Assembly (NCBI GenBank): GCA_038116745.1
Contig: JAYODW010000021.1
Span: forward strand, 1-64,000
Origin: JAYODW01 sp038116745
GTDB taxonomy: Bacteria > Pseudomonadota > Gammaproteobacteria > Ga0077536
Length of the DNA: 64,000 nt
Reading direction: 5' to 3'
Below are positions 42,668 through 51,677 of this stretch, in pieces (position 1 is the first letter of the stretch; each line of letters begins with the position of its first letter). The position numbers and the translations under genes are program-made. The notes beneath the pieces were generated by a model that was given only the letters and a program-made list of their open reading frames with translations, was not told the DNA's origin and did no database searches.

Positions 42668-43081
42668 ATGATTACCAAAGGAATTAAGGAACTCTGCGCC
42701 GAGGCCGAGCTCGAGATCGAGACGCTGACGGTCGAAGAGGCAATGGAGGCGCGTAAAGACCCCAACGTTCAGCTCGTCGATATTCGGGATATCCGCGAAC
42801 TGTGGCGCGACGGGGCGATCCCGGGCGCAATCCACGCGCCCCGCGGCATGCTCGAATTCTGGGTCGACCCGAACAGCCCTTACCACCGCGAGGATTTCGC
42901 GTCCGGAAAGAAATTTATTTTCTTCTGCGCCGGCGGCATGCGCTCCGCACTGGCGACCCAATCCGTGCACCGCATGGGGCTGGCGCCGGTGGCGCACATC
43001 CGTGGCGGCTACGGCGCCTGGGTCAAAGCCGGTGGCGAAACGGAGCCCCGCGAAGCCAAGCTCCCCGAGAAGAAAGGCTGA
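42668..43081 (+). CDS. Rhodanese-like domain protein
   Basis: Single-domain rhodanese of 137 residues; the ATG at 42668 follows AAAAGGAG. LVDIRDIRELWRDGAIPGAI is the opening half and FFCAGGMRSALA holds the active-site Cys loop (CAGGMR, Cys-x4-Arg). Such proteins transfer sulfane sulfur to thiols or cyanide, but the natural role is not fixed by sequence. It converges with the epoxide-hydrolase-like gene after 13 bases. Confidence 0.92.
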   Translation: MITKGIKELCAEAELEIETLTVEEAMEARKDPNVQLVDIRDIRELWRDGAIPGAIHAPRGMLEFWVDPNSPYHREDFASGKKFIFFCAGGMRSALATQSVHRMGLAPVAHIRGGYGAWVKAGGETEPREAKLPEKKG

Positions 43082-43094
43082 GCGGCAATCCTGC

Positions 43095-43469
43095 TCAGAG
43101 GTCGAGACCGGTGCCTTCGCAGAACTGGCGCATACAGAAGTAATCGCGCCAGGCTGAAATTTTCCCGTCACGCACTTCGAAGGCACCAGACACCGGCAGC
43201 GCAAACGCCCGGCCAGCGGGCGGGTCGAAATGATCCAGACGCTCGTTCATCACCAGATTGCCCACCGCAATCTGACGCAGCGTCTCGATTTTCACCGGCC
43301 CGGTCAGTTTGAAAAAACCTGCGAGCGTATCGCGCACCCCCTGTGGCCCGTGAACGGGCGGGAAGGGCATGTTCTGGTACACGCAATCGTCTGCGATGTA
43401 CTGCAGCGACTGCTCCAGATCCGCGTTAAGCGCAGCGCAAAACGCATCGACTACTTGTTCAGGTGTCAT
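43095..43469 (-). CDS. Limonene-1,2-epoxide hydrolase family protein
   Basis: Small NTF2-fold enzyme, 124 residues from the ATG at 43469 after an AGGAGG RBS; the longer frame is rejected. Residues matching the limonene-epoxide hydrolase active site are present: Tyr31 and Asn33 in YQNMPFPP, the Arg77-x-Asp79 pair in NERLDHFDP, and Asp109 in WRDYF. In the characterised Rhodococcus enzyme the Asp-Arg-Asp triad plus Tyr and Asn activate water for one-step epoxide opening. A true epoxide hydrolase is therefore likely; the substrate is unknown. Confidence 0.85.
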   Translation of the reverse strand: MTPEQVVDAFCAALNADLEQSLQYIADDCVYQNMPFPPVHGPQGVRDTLAGFFKLTGPVKIETLRQIAVGNLVMNERLDHFDPPAGRAFALPVSGAFEVRDGKISAWRDYFCMRQFCEGTGLDL

Positions 43470-43540
43470 TGCCTGTCCTCCTGTTTGAGCTTCAGTGTGT
43501 ATCACGCTGTCCTGAGGAATACCCGCGCCCTCATCTCCCG

Positions 43541-45649
43541 CTAGCGCCACTGGGCGCCCCGCGCACGCCGCAGCCCGCGCGTGACTGCCTTGCGGCCACC
43601 TTTAAGGGACCGTCCGGGAACAGCGGCCGGAACGAGCTGCGCCTCCCCCGGGCCAATCAGATCGCGCCTGCCCATAGCGGCCAGGGCATCACGCATGCGA
43701 GCAAAATTTGCTTCATCGTGATAGCGCAGGAAAGCTTTATGCAGTCGCCGCTGCTCGAGCGTCTTCGCGGTGAACAGCGGCGCGGACTTGTAGGAAAGCT
43801 TATGCAGGGGATCCCGGTTGGCGTGATACATCGCCGTGGCCAGCGCCATGGGCGACGGATAAAAGGTCTGCACCTGGTCCACGCGGAAGCGGTTACGCTT
43901 GAGCCATAGCGCCAGCTTGACCATGTCGCTGTCCTCGCAGCCCGGATGCGCGGCGATGAAATAGGGAATGAGGTACTGCTTTTTCCCCGCTGCGCGGGAA
44001 TAGCGATCGAACATGCGCTTAAAGCGGTCGTAGCTGCCCATGCCCGGTTTCATCATCTTCGCCAGGGTCGCATCTTCACTGTGTTCCGGCGCGATTTTGA
44101 GATAACCGCCGACGTGATGGGTTACCAGCTCACGCACATACTCCTCATCGAGCACCGCAAGGTCGTAGCGCAGCCCGGAGGCAATCAGCACACGCTTGAT
44201 GCCCGGAAGCTGGCGCGCTTTGCGATAGAGCGCCGTGGTGGGTGCGTGACTGGTCTCAAGCTGGCTGCATACCGTGGGGTACACACAGGACAAGCGGCGA
44301 CAGCGCGCCTGCACTGCATCGTCCCGGCAGTTCAGGCGATACATGTTGGCGGTCGGGCCACCAAGATCGGAAATCACCCCGGTGAAACCAGGTACTTTGT
44401 CCCGCACGTCCTCAACCTCGCGCAGAATCGAAGCCTCGGAGCGGCTCTGAATTACCCGGCCCTCATGCTCGGTAATCGAACAGAACGTACAGCCTCCGAA
44501 ACACCCGCGCATGATGTTCACCGAGGTCTTGATCATCTCGTAGGCCGGGATCCGGGCCTCACCGTATGACGGGTGCGGACGTCGCTGGTAAGGAAGATCA
44601 AACACACCGTCCAGCTCGGCTGTGCTCAGCGGGATCGGCGGCGGATTGATCCACACCTCCCGCTTCCCGTGCTTCTGCACCAGCGCACGAGCGTTATGCG
44701 GATTCGACTCCTGGTGCAGCACGCGGGAAGCGTGGGCGTAAAGAACCGGATCCCTGCTCACCTTCTCGAACGCGGGCAGACGGATCACTGTGAGCTCGCG
44801 TGCAGCGTCAGACTGCCGGTGACGCGGCATTGGCACCACGCGCACCGTGGTGGCGCCGCCCGGCACTGCGTCGGCGCACTGCTTGTCACCCGCATAGTCA
44901 TAGGGGCTTGGGATGGCGTCGACCAGCTTGGGCCAGTCGACACGGCTCGAATCGAGCTCGGTCCAGCCCGAGGGGACTGTCCGGCGCACCACCGCTGTAC
45001 CACGGATATCGCACAGTGCTGAGATCGGCTCGCCCCGCGCAAGGCGATGCGCCACCTGCGCGAGAGCCCGCTCCGCATTGCCATACAGCAGAATGTCAGC
45101 GGCGGTATCAACCAGAATCGACCGTCGGACCTCGTCACTCCAATAGTCGTACTGCGCAATCCGTCTGAGGCTGGCCTCAATGCCGCCGAGGACCAGCGGT
45201 ACATCAGGGAACGCTTCACGGCAGCGCTGCGCATAGACCGTTACCGCGCGGTCAGGTCGCCGTCCCGGCTCCCCCCCGGGCGTGTAGGCGTCATCACTAC
45301 GCAGACGCTTGTCCGCCGTGTAGTGATTGATCATGGAGTCCATATTGCCGGCGGTCACCCCGAAAAAAAGATTCGGGCGGCCGAGCGCCTGAAAGGCATC
45401 AGGGCTGCGCCAGTCTGGTTGCGCGATGATGCCGACGCGAAAACCCTGTGCCTCGAGAAAGCGCCCGATAACCGCCATGCCGAAGCTTGGATGGTCAACG
45501 TACGCATCACCGCACACCAGCACGACATCGCATGAATCCCAGCCGAGCTCATCCATCTCGGCTCGCGACATCGGCAGATACGGCGCGATACCGAAACATT
45601 CAGCCCAATAGCGGGGATAGTCGAACAGTGGTGTATCCGGATGCTTCAT
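43541..45649 (-). CDS. ygiQ: YgiQ-family radical SAM protein
   Basis: Large radical-SAM protein, 702 residues from the ATG at 45649 (the open frame continues 20 codons upstream without support). The N-terminal domain matches E. coli YgiQ closely (LPMSRAEMDELGWDSCDVVL, GDAYVDHPSFG, GFRVGIIAQPDW). The [4Fe-4S]-SAM motif is CFGGCTFC, preceded by MRG. The basic C-terminus (GRSLKGGRKAVTRGLRRARG) is common in the family. Function of YgiQ is not established. Confidence 0.95.
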   Translation of the reverse strand: MKHPDTPLFDYPRYWAECFGIAPYLPMSRAEMDELGWDSCDVVLVCGDAYVDHPSFGMAVIGRFLEAQGFRVGIIAQPDWRSPDAFQALGRPNLFFGVTAGNMDSMINHYTADKRLRSDDAYTPGGEPGRRPDRAVTVYAQRCREAFPDVPLVLGGIEASLRRIAQYDYWSDEVRRSILVDTAADILLYGNAERALAQVAHRLARGEPISALCDIRGTAVVRRTVPSGWTELDSSRVDWPKLVDAIPSPYDYAGDKQCADAVPGGATTVRVVPMPRHRQSDAARELTVIRLPAFEKVSRDPVLYAHASRVLHQESNPHNARALVQKHGKREVWINPPPIPLSTAELDGVFDLPYQRRPHPSYGEARIPAYEMIKTSVNIMRGCFGGCTFCSITEHEGRVIQSRSEASILREVEDVRDKVPGFTGVISDLGGPTANMYRLNCRDDAVQARCRRLSCVYPTVCSQLETSHAPTTALYRKARQLPGIKRVLIASGLRYDLAVLDEEYVRELVTHHVGGYLKIAPEHSEDATLAKMMKPGMGSYDRFKRMFDRYSRAAGKKQYLIPYFIAAHPGCEDSDMVKLALWLKRNRFRVDQVQTFYPSPMALATAMYHANRDPLHKLSYKSAPLFTAKTLEQRRLHKAFLRYHDEANFARMRDALAAMGRRDLIGPGEAQLVPAAVPGRSLKGGRKAVTRGLRRARGAQWR

Positions 45650-45788
45650 GTGTGCATTGTAAGGGGCCGGCGGGTGCGCTCTGGCGCTACTAGGCGCCCC
45701 GCGCAGCACGGGGTCTGCTGGCTATCACGGACCCAGTCCTTCACGACGCGAGCCGATGCACACCCGGAGGTGAAGCACAGACTCCGGA

Positions 45789-46349
45789 TCATGGCTCGTG
45801 AACACCCGGCAACGCAGCCGGTTGTTGCTCGCTCAGCGTCCGCAGGTAGCGGAAAAGCTCGCGCGCAGCGGTGGCTGGCTGCCCGCGGTCCCGTTCGGCG
45901 GTGGCGCGGGCTGCAAGCCGCGCGGCGTGCGCGCGCTCGAACGCAGGGAAGCGCGCGGCTAACTCGTTCAGCGGGGCTGTCTCCCCCGCGACCAGCGCAT
46001 CGCGCCAGGACTCAATTTCTTTCAGCGCCTGCACGGCCAGTCGATGGGGCTGATGAAGACGCTCCAGCACGTCACCAATGGCTGAATGATCGGTCTGCGC
46101 CAGCAGGCCGGTAACGAAACGCAGCTGTCTCTGACGCGCGCCACGCTGCATGCCTTTAAGCGCAACGACCGCCTGCAGCAGATCCTCGTCCAGCGGCACG
46201 CGCTCGAGGGCTTCACGCGAAAGCTCGCCGAGCTGCTCAGCCAGACACGCAATAGCCTGCCGTTCACGCTTGCGTGCTGACTTGCTGGGTCGCTCCCCTG
46301 CCTGCGTTTCCATCTCCGGTAACGTCTGTGCCGCGGTTCTTTTCGCCAT
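45789..46349 (-). CDS. darP: Ribosome assembly factor DarP (YjgA)
   Basis: 50S subunit late-assembly factor, 186 residues. The family is recognised by KSARKRERQAIACLAEQLGE, LDEDLLQAVVALKGMQRGAR and RQLRFVTGLLAQTD, and by the C-terminal RELFRYLR. Mostly helical and basic. It is divergent from the small membrane protein gene; ATG lacks a strong RBS. Confidence 0.93.
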   Translation of the reverse strand: MAKRTAAQTLPEMETQAGERPSKSARKRERQAIACLAEQLGELSREALERVPLDEDLLQAVVALKGMQRGARQRQLRFVTGLLAQTDHSAIGDVLERLHQPHRLAVQALKEIESWRDALVAGETAPLNELAARFPAFERAHAARLAARATAERDRGQPATAARELFRYLRTLSEQQPAALPGVHEP

Positions 46350-46438
46350 CGTGCTGTCTGATTGCCCTGTCTTGCCCGGCTTTACACTACCAAAGTGACT
46401 GCGCGACCATGCCGCCCCTTCACCCCTCAGGTGTACTC

Positions 46439-46777
46439 ATGTCCGCCCTCTTGCGTTCCAGAACGCTGGCTATCCTTGAGCGCGCCACCGTGCTGGCTGC
46501 AGCCGCCGGCTGCTTCTTCAAAGCGTTGATCTATCCGGCCCTCGCGCATGGGCCCGAGGCCCGTTTCGGTGCAGGCGATATTCTCGATTACCTCATGCTG
46601 CTGCTGATTTTCCTGCTGAGCTCAGCCGCCGGGATCCTGGGGTTTCTGCTTTCGCTGGAAGCGGCGCCTGACGAACGCGGGACCGTCTATCGTCGAGTAG
46701 CCGTCGCCATGACGGTGTTTGTCATCTACTACCTGGTACATCCGCACCTGCCCGAGCTGTCGCTCGGGGGAGGCTGA
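46439..46777 (+). CDS. Small inner-membrane protein, unknown function
   Basis: Starting at the ATG at 46439 (AGGTG upstream), the product is 112 residues with three hydrophobic segments: about 14-33, 44-70 (YLMLLLIFLLSSAAGILGFL) and 84-100. No family recognised. An upstream ATG at 46409 would add 10 residues; the long frame to 46274 overlaps darP and is rejected. It converges with hspQ at 9 bases. Confidence 0.6.
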   Translation: MSALLRSRTLAILERATVLAAAAGCFFKALIYPALAHGPEARFGAGDILDYLMLLLIFLLSSAAGILGFLLSLEAAPDERGTVYRRVAVAMTVFVIYYLVHPHLPELSLGGG

Positions 46778-46786
46778 GCGCAGGCG

Positions 46787-47122
46787 CTACTGCGCAATAC
46801 TGGGCTTGATCCAGTAGTGGTTATCCTCGAAGCGTTCAAAAAACTGGCCGATGTCCGGGTGGTTCACCGGTTTGCCACTGAGATCTTCCAGCAGATTCTG
46901 CTCTGACACATAAGCCACATAGCTGGTCTCAGCGTTTTCGGCCAGCAGGTGATAGAAGGGCTGGTCCTTGCGCGGCCGGACGTTTTCAGGAATCGACAGC
47001 CACCACTCCTCGGTGTTACTGAAAGTGGGATCGACGTCGTAGATCACCCCGCGAAACGGGTACAGCCGATGCTTGACCACCTGCCCGATAAGAAACTTGG
47101 CGTTGCGCACGATATCAATCAT
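46787..47122 (-). CDS. hspQ: Heat shock protein HspQ (YccV family)
   Basis: Hemimethylated-DNA-binding-domain protein that in E. coli is a Lon specificity enhancer. The ATG at 47122 after GGAG gives 111 residues, the normal length. Key segments are KFLIGQVVKHRLYPFRGVIY, DVDPTFSNTEEWW and DQPFYHLLAEN, with YVSEQNLL. The longer frame to 47380 runs through the crotonase gene and is rejected. Confidence 0.95.
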   Translation of the reverse strand: MIDIVRNAKFLIGQVVKHRLYPFRGVIYDVDPTFSNTEEWWLSIPENVRPRKDQPFYHLLAENAETSYVAYVSEQNLLEDLSGKPVNHPDIGQFFERFEDNHYWIKPSIAQ

Positions 47123-47171
47123 GTAGAGCTCCGCCGCGCCACGCGGCTCCCCGGGTACCGTTGAATGGCCA

Positions 47172-47933
47172 TCAGCGTCCGGTGACCTTGCGCGTAGCCG
47201 TGCGAAAACGCTCGCGTTGTTCGTCCGTGGCGCGCAACGCGCGATTGACCGCCTGTTCTTCGGCGCAGACATCGCGATCGAGACTTGCCAGATCCATGAT
47301 CCGCTTCGATTCTCTGACCGCAATACGCGAGTTCCCGGCGATGGTCTCTGCGATCCGGAACACCCGGTCTTCCAGTTCATCCACCGGCATCAGCTCGTTG
47401 ACAAAACCATAAGCCTGCGCCTCTTCGGCCGAAAAACGACGTGCGGTGAGGATCAGCTCTTTCGCTCTCGCCACCCCGACCAGGCGCGGCAGCACCGACG
47501 CCCCCACCACCAGACCATACTCCGCGCCAGGCAGACGAAAGCTCGCCGTCGGCGCGGCGTAGCGGATATCGCAAGCCATAGCCAACAGCGCACCACCGCC
47601 GAAACAGTAGCCGTGGATTGCCGCCAGCAGCGGCAGCGGGCAGGCCTCAAGCCGCGCCACAGCCCGGTTGGCAGAGCTGTTCAGAGGGTCGGCAGCACCC
47701 GCCTCCACCCCGCTCGCTTCGAGCATATCCTGCCCGGCACAGAAGGCTTTCCGACCCGAGCCCTTGATGACAATCGCGCCGACCGCCTCATCAGCCTCTG
47801 CCTCTTCGACAGCCGCAATCAGATCCTCAGCCAGTTCGTGGTTAATGGCGTGATGGCGCTCCGGGCGGTTCAGAGTCAAGGTCAGCACACCCTGGTTGAG
47901 GGTCTGCTGCAGCACGGGGCTGCTGTGCGTCAC
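47172..47933 (-). CDS. Enoyl-CoA hydratase/isomerase (crotonase) family protein
   Basis: Crotonase-fold protein of 253 residues. Oxyanion-hole motifs are GRKAFCAGQDMLEA and AIHGYCFGGGALLAMACD. In the segment where a catalytic Glu is common the sequence reads AEYGLVVGASVLPRLVG, so hydratase-type chemistry may be altered. It starts next to the VOC gene stop and was probably expressed with it; both may serve one CoA pathway. Confidence 0.88.
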   Translation of the reverse strand: MTHSSPVLQQTLNQGVLTLTLNRPERHHAINHELAEDLIAAVEEAEADEAVGAIVIKGSGRKAFCAGQDMLEASGVEAGAADPLNSSANRAVARLEACPLPLLAAIHGYCFGGGALLAMACDIRYAAPTASFRLPGAEYGLVVGASVLPRLVGVARAKELILTARRFSAEEAQAYGFVNELMPVDELEDRVFRIAETIAGNSRIAVRESKRIMDLASLDRDVCAEEQAVNRALRATDEQRERFRTATRKVTGR

Positions 47934-48458
47934 TTAGAGCGGTCCCTTGCGTACCGGGTCGGAACCATCCCAGCCCTTGGCGGCGTCTTCGACCAGCATG
48001 AACAGGTCCTTGAAGACCTCACTGTTATCCCACAGCTCGATGAAATGCCCGACCGTATCGACAGTGTCGAAATACACCAGGGGCGCGCCACCGACCGTGC
48101 ACTCAAACGCTGCTTCGTGACCCAGCGCGCGGTACTGCGCGCAGGCCTGTTCATAGTTCTCGGGCATCAGGCCGAAGTGATGCACGCCGGTTCGCCCGGC
48201 ATCGAGGAACTCCTTGTATACCGAAGGCGCATCGCTCTCCAGGGTGATGAGCTCGATCTGAACATCACCGCTGTTGCCGAGCGCCAGCGTCACGTCTGCA
48301 TTTGATGGGCCGCCCCGATAGCGTTGATTCTCAAGTGGACAGTGTTCAAACAGGAAGAACGGACCCACCTTGAGCACCTCCGTCCAGTACTTGAGCGCGG
48401 CGTCCATATCTCGCACGACGTAGGCTATCTGGCGCACCGTATAGAGCGGCTGGGTCAT
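47934..48458 (-). CDS. VOC (glyoxalase/epimerase-like) family protein
   Basis: The 174-residue vicinal-oxygen-chelate protein begins VRQIAYVVRDMDAALKYW and contains TGVHHFGLMP (metal-type His) and VGHFIELWD (metal-type Glu). The pattern resembles methylmalonyl-CoA epimerase-like and glyoxalase-like proteins. The first metal position has Gln/Ile in place of the common His, so the metal site may be altered. It lies directly upstream of a crotonase gene on the same strand. Confidence 0.85.
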   Translation of the reverse strand: MTQPLYTVRQIAYVVRDMDAALKYWTEVLKVGPFFLFEHCPLENQRYRGGPSNADVTLALGNSGDVQIELITLESDAPSVYKEFLDAGRTGVHHFGLMPENYEQACAQYRALGHEAAFECTVGGAPLVYFDTVDTVGHFIELWDNSEVFKDLFMLVEDAAKGWDGSDPVRKGPL

Positions 48459-48649
48459 GGTATGTTCTCTCCGTGTTGCCTTGGTGGGGCAAGACAGTAA
48501 CCCGAAGCGGCGCGTGCGGGAAGCGGTGCCCCAGTGGTCGCCGAAGAAACCGACGCGAAGCGGATAACACCAGCTACGTCTCGCCTCTAAAGCAGGGCCT
48601 CCTGCCCGTCGTGTACCTCTCTCAGGTCATTTTTAAGGAAGGGAAAGTC

Positions 48650-49045
48650 ATGTTCGAACGCGTCCGCGAAATCGCCGAGGAGCAGGCCTTTGCCCGCCAC
48701 CTGGGCGTCGAGCTGGTCTCCAATGACGTGGATCGGGCGGTGCTGCGCCTGCCATACAGCGCATTCCTCGGCAGCGACCGGGTCAATGGCGGCGCGATCA
48801 GTTCGCTGGTGGACCTGGCTGCAACCTGCGCTTTCTGGTCCCACCCTGACGTTACCGCGCAGTCGCGCGGTGCCACCATCAGTTTCACGATCAACTTTCT
48901 GCGACTTTCCGTCGCCATTGATCTCACCGCCAGCGCCCGCGTGCGCAGGCGGGGGGGCAGTATCTGCGTCGGCGACGTGTCCGTCACCGCGCCCGACGGC
49001 ATCGAGGTCGCCATCGCTAACGTGACCTACAAGCTGAATCCCTGA
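48650..49045 (+). CDS. PaaI-family hotdog thioesterase
   Basis: Hotdog-fold acyl-CoA thioesterase-like protein, 131 residues; the ATG at 48650 follows AAGGAAGGGAAAG. The conserved opening of the hotdog helix is DRVNGGAISSLVDLAATCAF, with the Asn-Gly and Asp of the PaaI type, followed by TISFTINFLR. It is divergent from the VOC gene. Substrate open. Confidence 0.9.
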   Translation: MFERVREIAEEQAFARHLGVELVSNDVDRAVLRLPYSAFLGSDRVNGGAISSLVDLAATCAFWSHPDVTAQSRGATISFTINFLRLSVAIDLTASARVRRRGGSICVGDVSVTAPDGIEVAIANVTYKLNP

Positions 49046-49116
49046 ACTCCGGGTCGGGGACCGCGCCCCGGTCGGTATACTCCCTGCTCACCTTGAACCA
49101 TGAAGGAATGCCGACC

Positions 49117-49923
49117 ATGACATTGCGATACCGGATCTGCCTGATTCTCGGCTGTCTGCTGTCTCTCTCCGTCCACGCCAACGACGAAGCGCTGACCGCG
49201 GCGGCGAACGGACCGCATCGCAGCGCCGACAACATTGCCCGGAATGACTCACGGCATCCTGTCGCTACGCTGGAGTTTTTCGGCCTGCGTCCGGATATGA
49301 CTGTCGTCGAGGTCTGGCCCGGTGCGGGGGGCTGGTACACAGAAATTCTCGCGCCCTACCTGCGCCCTTCGGGTCGCTTCATCACCGCCAACTTCGACGG
49401 CAGCACCGGGGTGGAATACTTCGCGAATGCGGATAAGAAGTTCCGGGAGAAGCTGGCTGCGGACCCCGGCGTGTACGACAAAATCGAGATCAGCGGCCTG
49501 ATGCCGCCGGCCAAGCTGGATATCGCGCCGGCAGGCAGCGCAGACCTGGTGGTCAGCTTCCGCAACCTGCATAACTGGGTCAACAACGGCATTGCGGAGC
49601 AGATGTTCGAGGCCATCTTCGCCGTCCTGAAGCCGGGTGGAACCCTTGGTCTGGTAGCGCATCGCGGCACCCCTGACATGGTCGGAGCAGCAGCCGCCAA
49701 AACAGGCTATCTGGCGGAAAGCGAAGCGCGACGTCTGGCCGAAGGCGCCGGTTTCAAATTCGTCGCGTCGGCGGAGATCAACGCCAACCCCAGGGACACC
49801 AAGGACTACGCTGACGGGGTATGGACCCTGCCGCCGTCTTATCGCCGCGGCGACGTCGAGCGCGAGAAATACGCCGCCATCGGGGAAAGTGACCGCATGA
49901 CGCTCAAGTTCAGCAAACCCTGA
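49117..49923 (+). CDS. Exported class I SAM-methyltransferase-like protein
   Basis: Methyltransferase-fold protein of 268 residues with a signal peptide (RICLILGCLLSLSVHA). The ATG at 49117 is best placed relative to AAGGA. After the signal come SRHPVATLEFFGLRPDMTVV, then EVWPGAGGWYTEILAPYL in place of the usual ExGxGxG motif I, and LKPGGTLGLVAHRG. A SAM-dependent enzyme in the periplasm is unexpected because SAM is cytoplasmic; this family is nevertheless common in proteobacteria. Function unknown. Confidence 0.8.
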   Translation: MTLRYRICLILGCLLSLSVHANDEALTAAANGPHRSADNIARNDSRHPVATLEFFGLRPDMTVVEVWPGAGGWYTEILAPYLRPSGRFITANFDGSTGVEYFANADKKFREKLAADPGVYDKIEISGLMPPAKLDIAPAGSADLVVSFRNLHNWVNNGIAEQMFEAIFAVLKPGGTLGLVAHRGTPDMVGAAAAKTGYLAESEARRLAEGAGFKFVASAEINANPRDTKDYADGVWTLPPSYRRGDVEREKYAAIGESDRMTLKFSKP

Positions 49924-49932
49924 CAGAGCGGC

Positions 49933-50703
49933 TCAGTGCAGGTGACTCGGCGCAGAGCCGAGCGCCTCGCGTCGCGCCTCCAGCCAGGCTCTCAAATCGG
50001 GGTCCGACGTGAGCCGCGCCGCAGCCTCGATCTCGAAACGGGCCATGTCGGGCACGCCAGCCGCCACCCAGAGGTCAATGCGATCAATATGCAGACCGAG
50101 CGGGTCGGTCGCGAGCAGCATCTGGTAGTGACTGATGTCGAGCGCATCGGCGGGCTTGCCCTGCGTCTGCGCCAGCGCACGCAGGTTGTTCAGCATGCGC
50201 AGCACGATCGCCACAGGCTCGGCCGTCTGCAGCGCCGCCGCGGGCGTCTGCTGTTGCGCGCTGAGCAGCGCCTCGAGATCTCTGGCGCTGAGGCAGCGCA
50301 TCGCGAAGGGGTCGACATACACCTCACCCAGCTGCGCGAGAAAATGGCCGGGAAAATTGATGCCGCGAGCGGGCAGCCCGCAGCTTTCCGCCACGCTCAG
50401 CACGACGACTGCGAGGGAGATCGGGATCCCGCGCCTGCTGCGCAGAACCTGCTCCACGGAACTGTTACCGCGCTCGTAATAGCTCTCAGCACCGCGGAAT
50501 CCGAGGTCCGACAGGAGCGCGACCAGACTTTCAGGTGTGGGGTCCTGAGCACACAGTTCGGCGAGGCGTGCAATCTCCTCACGCACCCAATCCTGGTCAG
50601 TCGCCGGGTCAAGCAGGCGCGCGACCAGTAGCGCACCGGTGAGGACGTCCTCTGATGACGCGGCAAAGGCGCGGAATTCAATTTCGAGCGGCAGTCCGGA
50701 CAA
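49933..50703 (-). CDS. SirB1-family transglutaminase-like/TPR protein
   Basis: Protein of 256 residues. The central transglutaminase-like core contains RRGIPISLAVVVLSVAESCG and INFPGHFLAQLGEVYVDPF, with the conserved His. A C-terminal TPR-like portion (RMLNNLRALAQTQGKPADAL) is typical of SirB1. The expected family active-site Cys is replaced by Ser in this subgroup (RGIPISL). Role unknown. It converges with the methyltransferase-like gene. Confidence 0.85.
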   Translation of the reverse strand: MSGLPLEIEFRAFAASSEDVLTGALLVARLLDPATDQDWVREEIARLAELCAQDPTPESLVALLSDLGFRGAESYYERGNSSVEQVLRSRRGIPISLAVVVLSVAESCGLPARGINFPGHFLAQLGEVYVDPFAMRCLSARDLEALLSAQQQTPAAALQTAEPVAIVLRMLNNLRALAQTQGKPADALDISHYQMLLATDPLGLHIDRIDLWVAAGVPDMARFEIEAAARLTSDPDLRAWLEARREALGSAPSHLH

Positions 50704-50739
50704 CGCTGCTTCCTCAACAGTTTTCGGAAGCGTCTCACG

Positions 50740-51624
50740 ATGCGGCTATCGAGAGCGACCCGCAAGTCCGGGCCAGCGAGCCGGATCCGGGGATGCGCGA
50801 CAAGCTCTGGGGTCGCCGTGCTGACGCGTGACGCTGTCAACGGCCCCGTCCCGCATGACTCAGCACCGCGGTTACTTCGCCGCATGCAGGCAGCGGGGGG
50901 GCAGCTCCTGTCGGTATACGAAGACGCCAGCAGACGCTGGCTTTCGATCGACGGGGAGTTTGTCCAGTCGCTGATGCACATGGCCAGCCCCGATGAACTG
51001 ATGCTGCCGCAGCAGCAGGCCATGATGCTGGCATTGCTGTGGCGGCCGAGACCACGCCGGATCCTGAATCTCGGCCTGGGCGGCGGCGGTTTTGAACGCT
51101 TTTTCTACTCGAGATTTCCCGGCGCGGTCTGCCAGTCGGTGGAACTGCTGCCGGAGCTTGTGACCGTGGTCGAACAGTTCTTCCAACCTCCGGCGAACCT
51201 CACCGTCATGATTCAGGACGCGGAGCAGTTCCTGGCTCAATCCGAGGAGCAGTTTGATCTGGTGCTGGCCGATCTGTTCTGCGAGCAGACGCATCCGGAC
51301 TGTCTCTACGACCCCTACTTTTACCGCGATGCGGCACGCGCAATCGGACGTAGCGGGGTTTTCAGTATCAATCTTGCGCCGCTTGATGAGGACGACAGAC
51401 GTGCGCTCCTCAGCGCCTTACGCCAGGCTTTCAATCACGTTGCTGCGGTTGTGGTGGATGGCTTCGATAACCTCGTCTGTATCGCCACGCAGCGCCCTCC
51501 TCCGGATGTTCCGCAGCTGACGGCCCGAGCCGCCCGCGGGGCCGCGCGCTGGGGACTGGATCTGGCTCCGCTGTTAACCGCGCTGCAGCAACTGCCCGCG
51601 CGACGTGCCGTGTTCGGTTACTGA
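50740..51624 (+). CDS. Spermidine synthase-like (polyamine aminopropyltransferase fold) protein
   Basis: The 294-residue protein resembles orphan spermidine-synthase-fold proteins: ILNLGLGGGGFERFF is the SAM-type motif I, QSVELLPELVTVVEQFF the acidic strand, and FDLVLADLFCEQTHPDCLYD the loop corresponding to the catalytic region. The residues that bind putrescine are not clearly conserved, so actual polyamine synthesis is doubtful. Starts at ATG after GGAAG; a GTG near 50815 is another candidate. It is divergent from the SirB1 gene. Confidence 0.75.
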   Translation: MRLSRATRKSGPASRIRGCATSSGVAVLTRDAVNGPVPHDSAPRLLRRMQAAGGQLLSVYEDASRRWLSIDGEFVQSLMHMASPDELMLPQQQAMMLALLWRPRPRRILNLGLGGGGFERFFYSRFPGAVCQSVELLPELVTVVEQFFQPPANLTVMIQDAEQFLAQSEEQFDLVLADLFCEQTHPDCLYDPYFYRDAARAIGRSGVFSINLAPLDEDDRRALLSALRQAFNHVAAVVVDGFDNLVCIATQRPPPDVPQLTARAARGAARWGLDLAPLLTALQQLPARRAVFGY

Positions 51625-51677
51625 CCTCGGGGCGGGCATCGCCAGGCGGACGCTCGATATCCGGACGTCAAAGCAGC

